64,000 nt of DNA from positions 682,001 through 746,000 of the forward strand of contig NZ_JAFEMW010000001.1 of NCBI RefSeq assembly GCF_016892625.1, given 5' to 3'. Shown here in pieces: positions 63,811 to 64,000 of this stretch. Positions within the stretch are counted from its first letter, which is position 1. Each line of letters opens with the position of its first letter. A program made the translations under genes and the position numbers. The notes beneath the pieces are model-generated. The model ran no database searches, was not told the DNA's origin, and saw only the letters and a list, made by a program, of their open reading frames with translations. This DNA is from Brevibacterium sp. RIT 803. Its GTDB lineage: Bacteria; Actinomycetota; Actinomycetes; Actinomycetales; Brevibacteriaceae.

Positions 63811-63866
63811 AGCGAGGTCGCCTGAACTGGCGCTCTGACCAGGACTTCCCCGTGTTTCCGGGCTTG

Positions 63867-63880
63867 GTCACAATCGTGAC
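63867..63880. promoter_or_regulatory. dyad GTCAC-N4-GTGAC upstream of rpfB
   Basis: GTCAC at 63867-63871 and GTGAC at 63876-63880 form a five-base inverted repeat with a four-base spacer, about 140 bp before the start codon. Possible regulator site. Confidence 0.3.
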
Positions 63881-63931
63881 ATTTGCCCGCCGAGGTGGCT
63901 GATCGAGCGTCAACATCACCCTCCCCGAGGC

Positions 63932-63979
63932 GGTCGCTCAGTCCCAGCCTCACCAAGTTGGTCGCTCAGTCCCAGCCTC
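63932..63979. repeat. 20-bp direct repeat, period 28, at the window end
   Basis: GGTCGCTCAGTCCCAGCCTC is found at 63932-63951 and again at 63960-63979. It follows a CCGAGGTGG and a CCGAGGCGG motif. The array may continue beyond the window. Confidence 0.85.
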
Positions 63980-64000
63980 CCAGCGCGGTCTCCGCGTTCT

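Noticed and set aside
63726..63960. c-di-AMP (ydaO) riboswitch upstream of the Rpf gene
   Set aside because: Such elements often precede actinobacterial rpf genes, but I cannot find the conserved ydaO blocks here on the minus strand.

Overview
The window is high-GC actinobacterial chromosome, most likely Brevibacterium or a close relative in the Micrococcales (inference from gene content: GuaB3 beside SURF1 and DUF3817, RpfB-type resuscitation factor, 13E12-type DUF222/HNH protein, BioYMN with a BioQ-like box, DtxR-type iron box, desferrioxamine-type genes, CIRCE-controlled groESL). I see no rRNA, tRNA, CRISPR, phage or insertion sequence. Coding density is high and most genes sit in short co-directional operons with ATGA, GTGA or TGATG overlaps.

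Layout. 1-1161: 3' part of a GT4 mannosyltransferase. 1249-12449: isochorismatase-like hydrolase, a two-module Lrp/AsnC regulator, and a divergent eight-gene operon (Dpp-like ABC importer, N-acylamino-acid racemase-like enolase, amidase, D-aminoacylase-like amidohydrolase, lipoprotein binding protein). This looks like an uptake and stereo-inverting degradation route for N-acylated amino acids or peptides. 12573-13865: RibD_C/DHFR-like reductase divergent from a TetR regulator, with two matching operators between them. 13874-16037: bioYMN biotin importer behind a BioQ-like palindrome. 16131-20377: guaA, DUF3817, SURF1, guaB3. 20461-22342: LysR/LysE divergent pair. 22460-24007: MscS-like channel. 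24319-26156: panBC. 26439-31545: nadABC plus a dedicated NifS-like desulfurase. 31550-34765: DUF222/HNH protein and two small membrane proteins. 34870-38186: thiMED-tenA behind a TPP riboswitch. 38507-42863: XylFGH-like sugar importer with a LacI regulator. 43127-48872: desferrioxamine-type siderophore operon with a DtxR/IdeR-like iron box; the acyltransferase and NIS synthetase are fused. 49241-50767: guaB. 50916-54801: GntR regulator, RluA-like pseudouridine synthase, small unknown, SRPBCC protein, PlsC acyltransferase. 54854-57481: rifampicin-phosphotransferase-like enzyme. 57540-59800: MacB-like ABC pair. 60165-62084: groES-groEL under two CIRCE elements. 62484-63725: RpfB-like muralytic enzyme.

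Cross-cutting observations. Many otherwise ordinary enzymes carry in-frame minisatellite or low-complexity segments (BioY, MscS-like, NadB, the NifS-like protein and the lysine/cadaverine hydroxylase most clearly). A CCGAGG(T/C)GG-type motif recurs in intergenic DNA and hairpins. Several genes end in long, perfect, bidirectional-type hairpins, mostly without a U-tract. The least ordinary loci are the N-acylamino-acid import/racemisation/deacylation operon (3051-12449) and the siderophore operon with its DesC-DesD fusion and repeat-tailed DesB (43127-48941).
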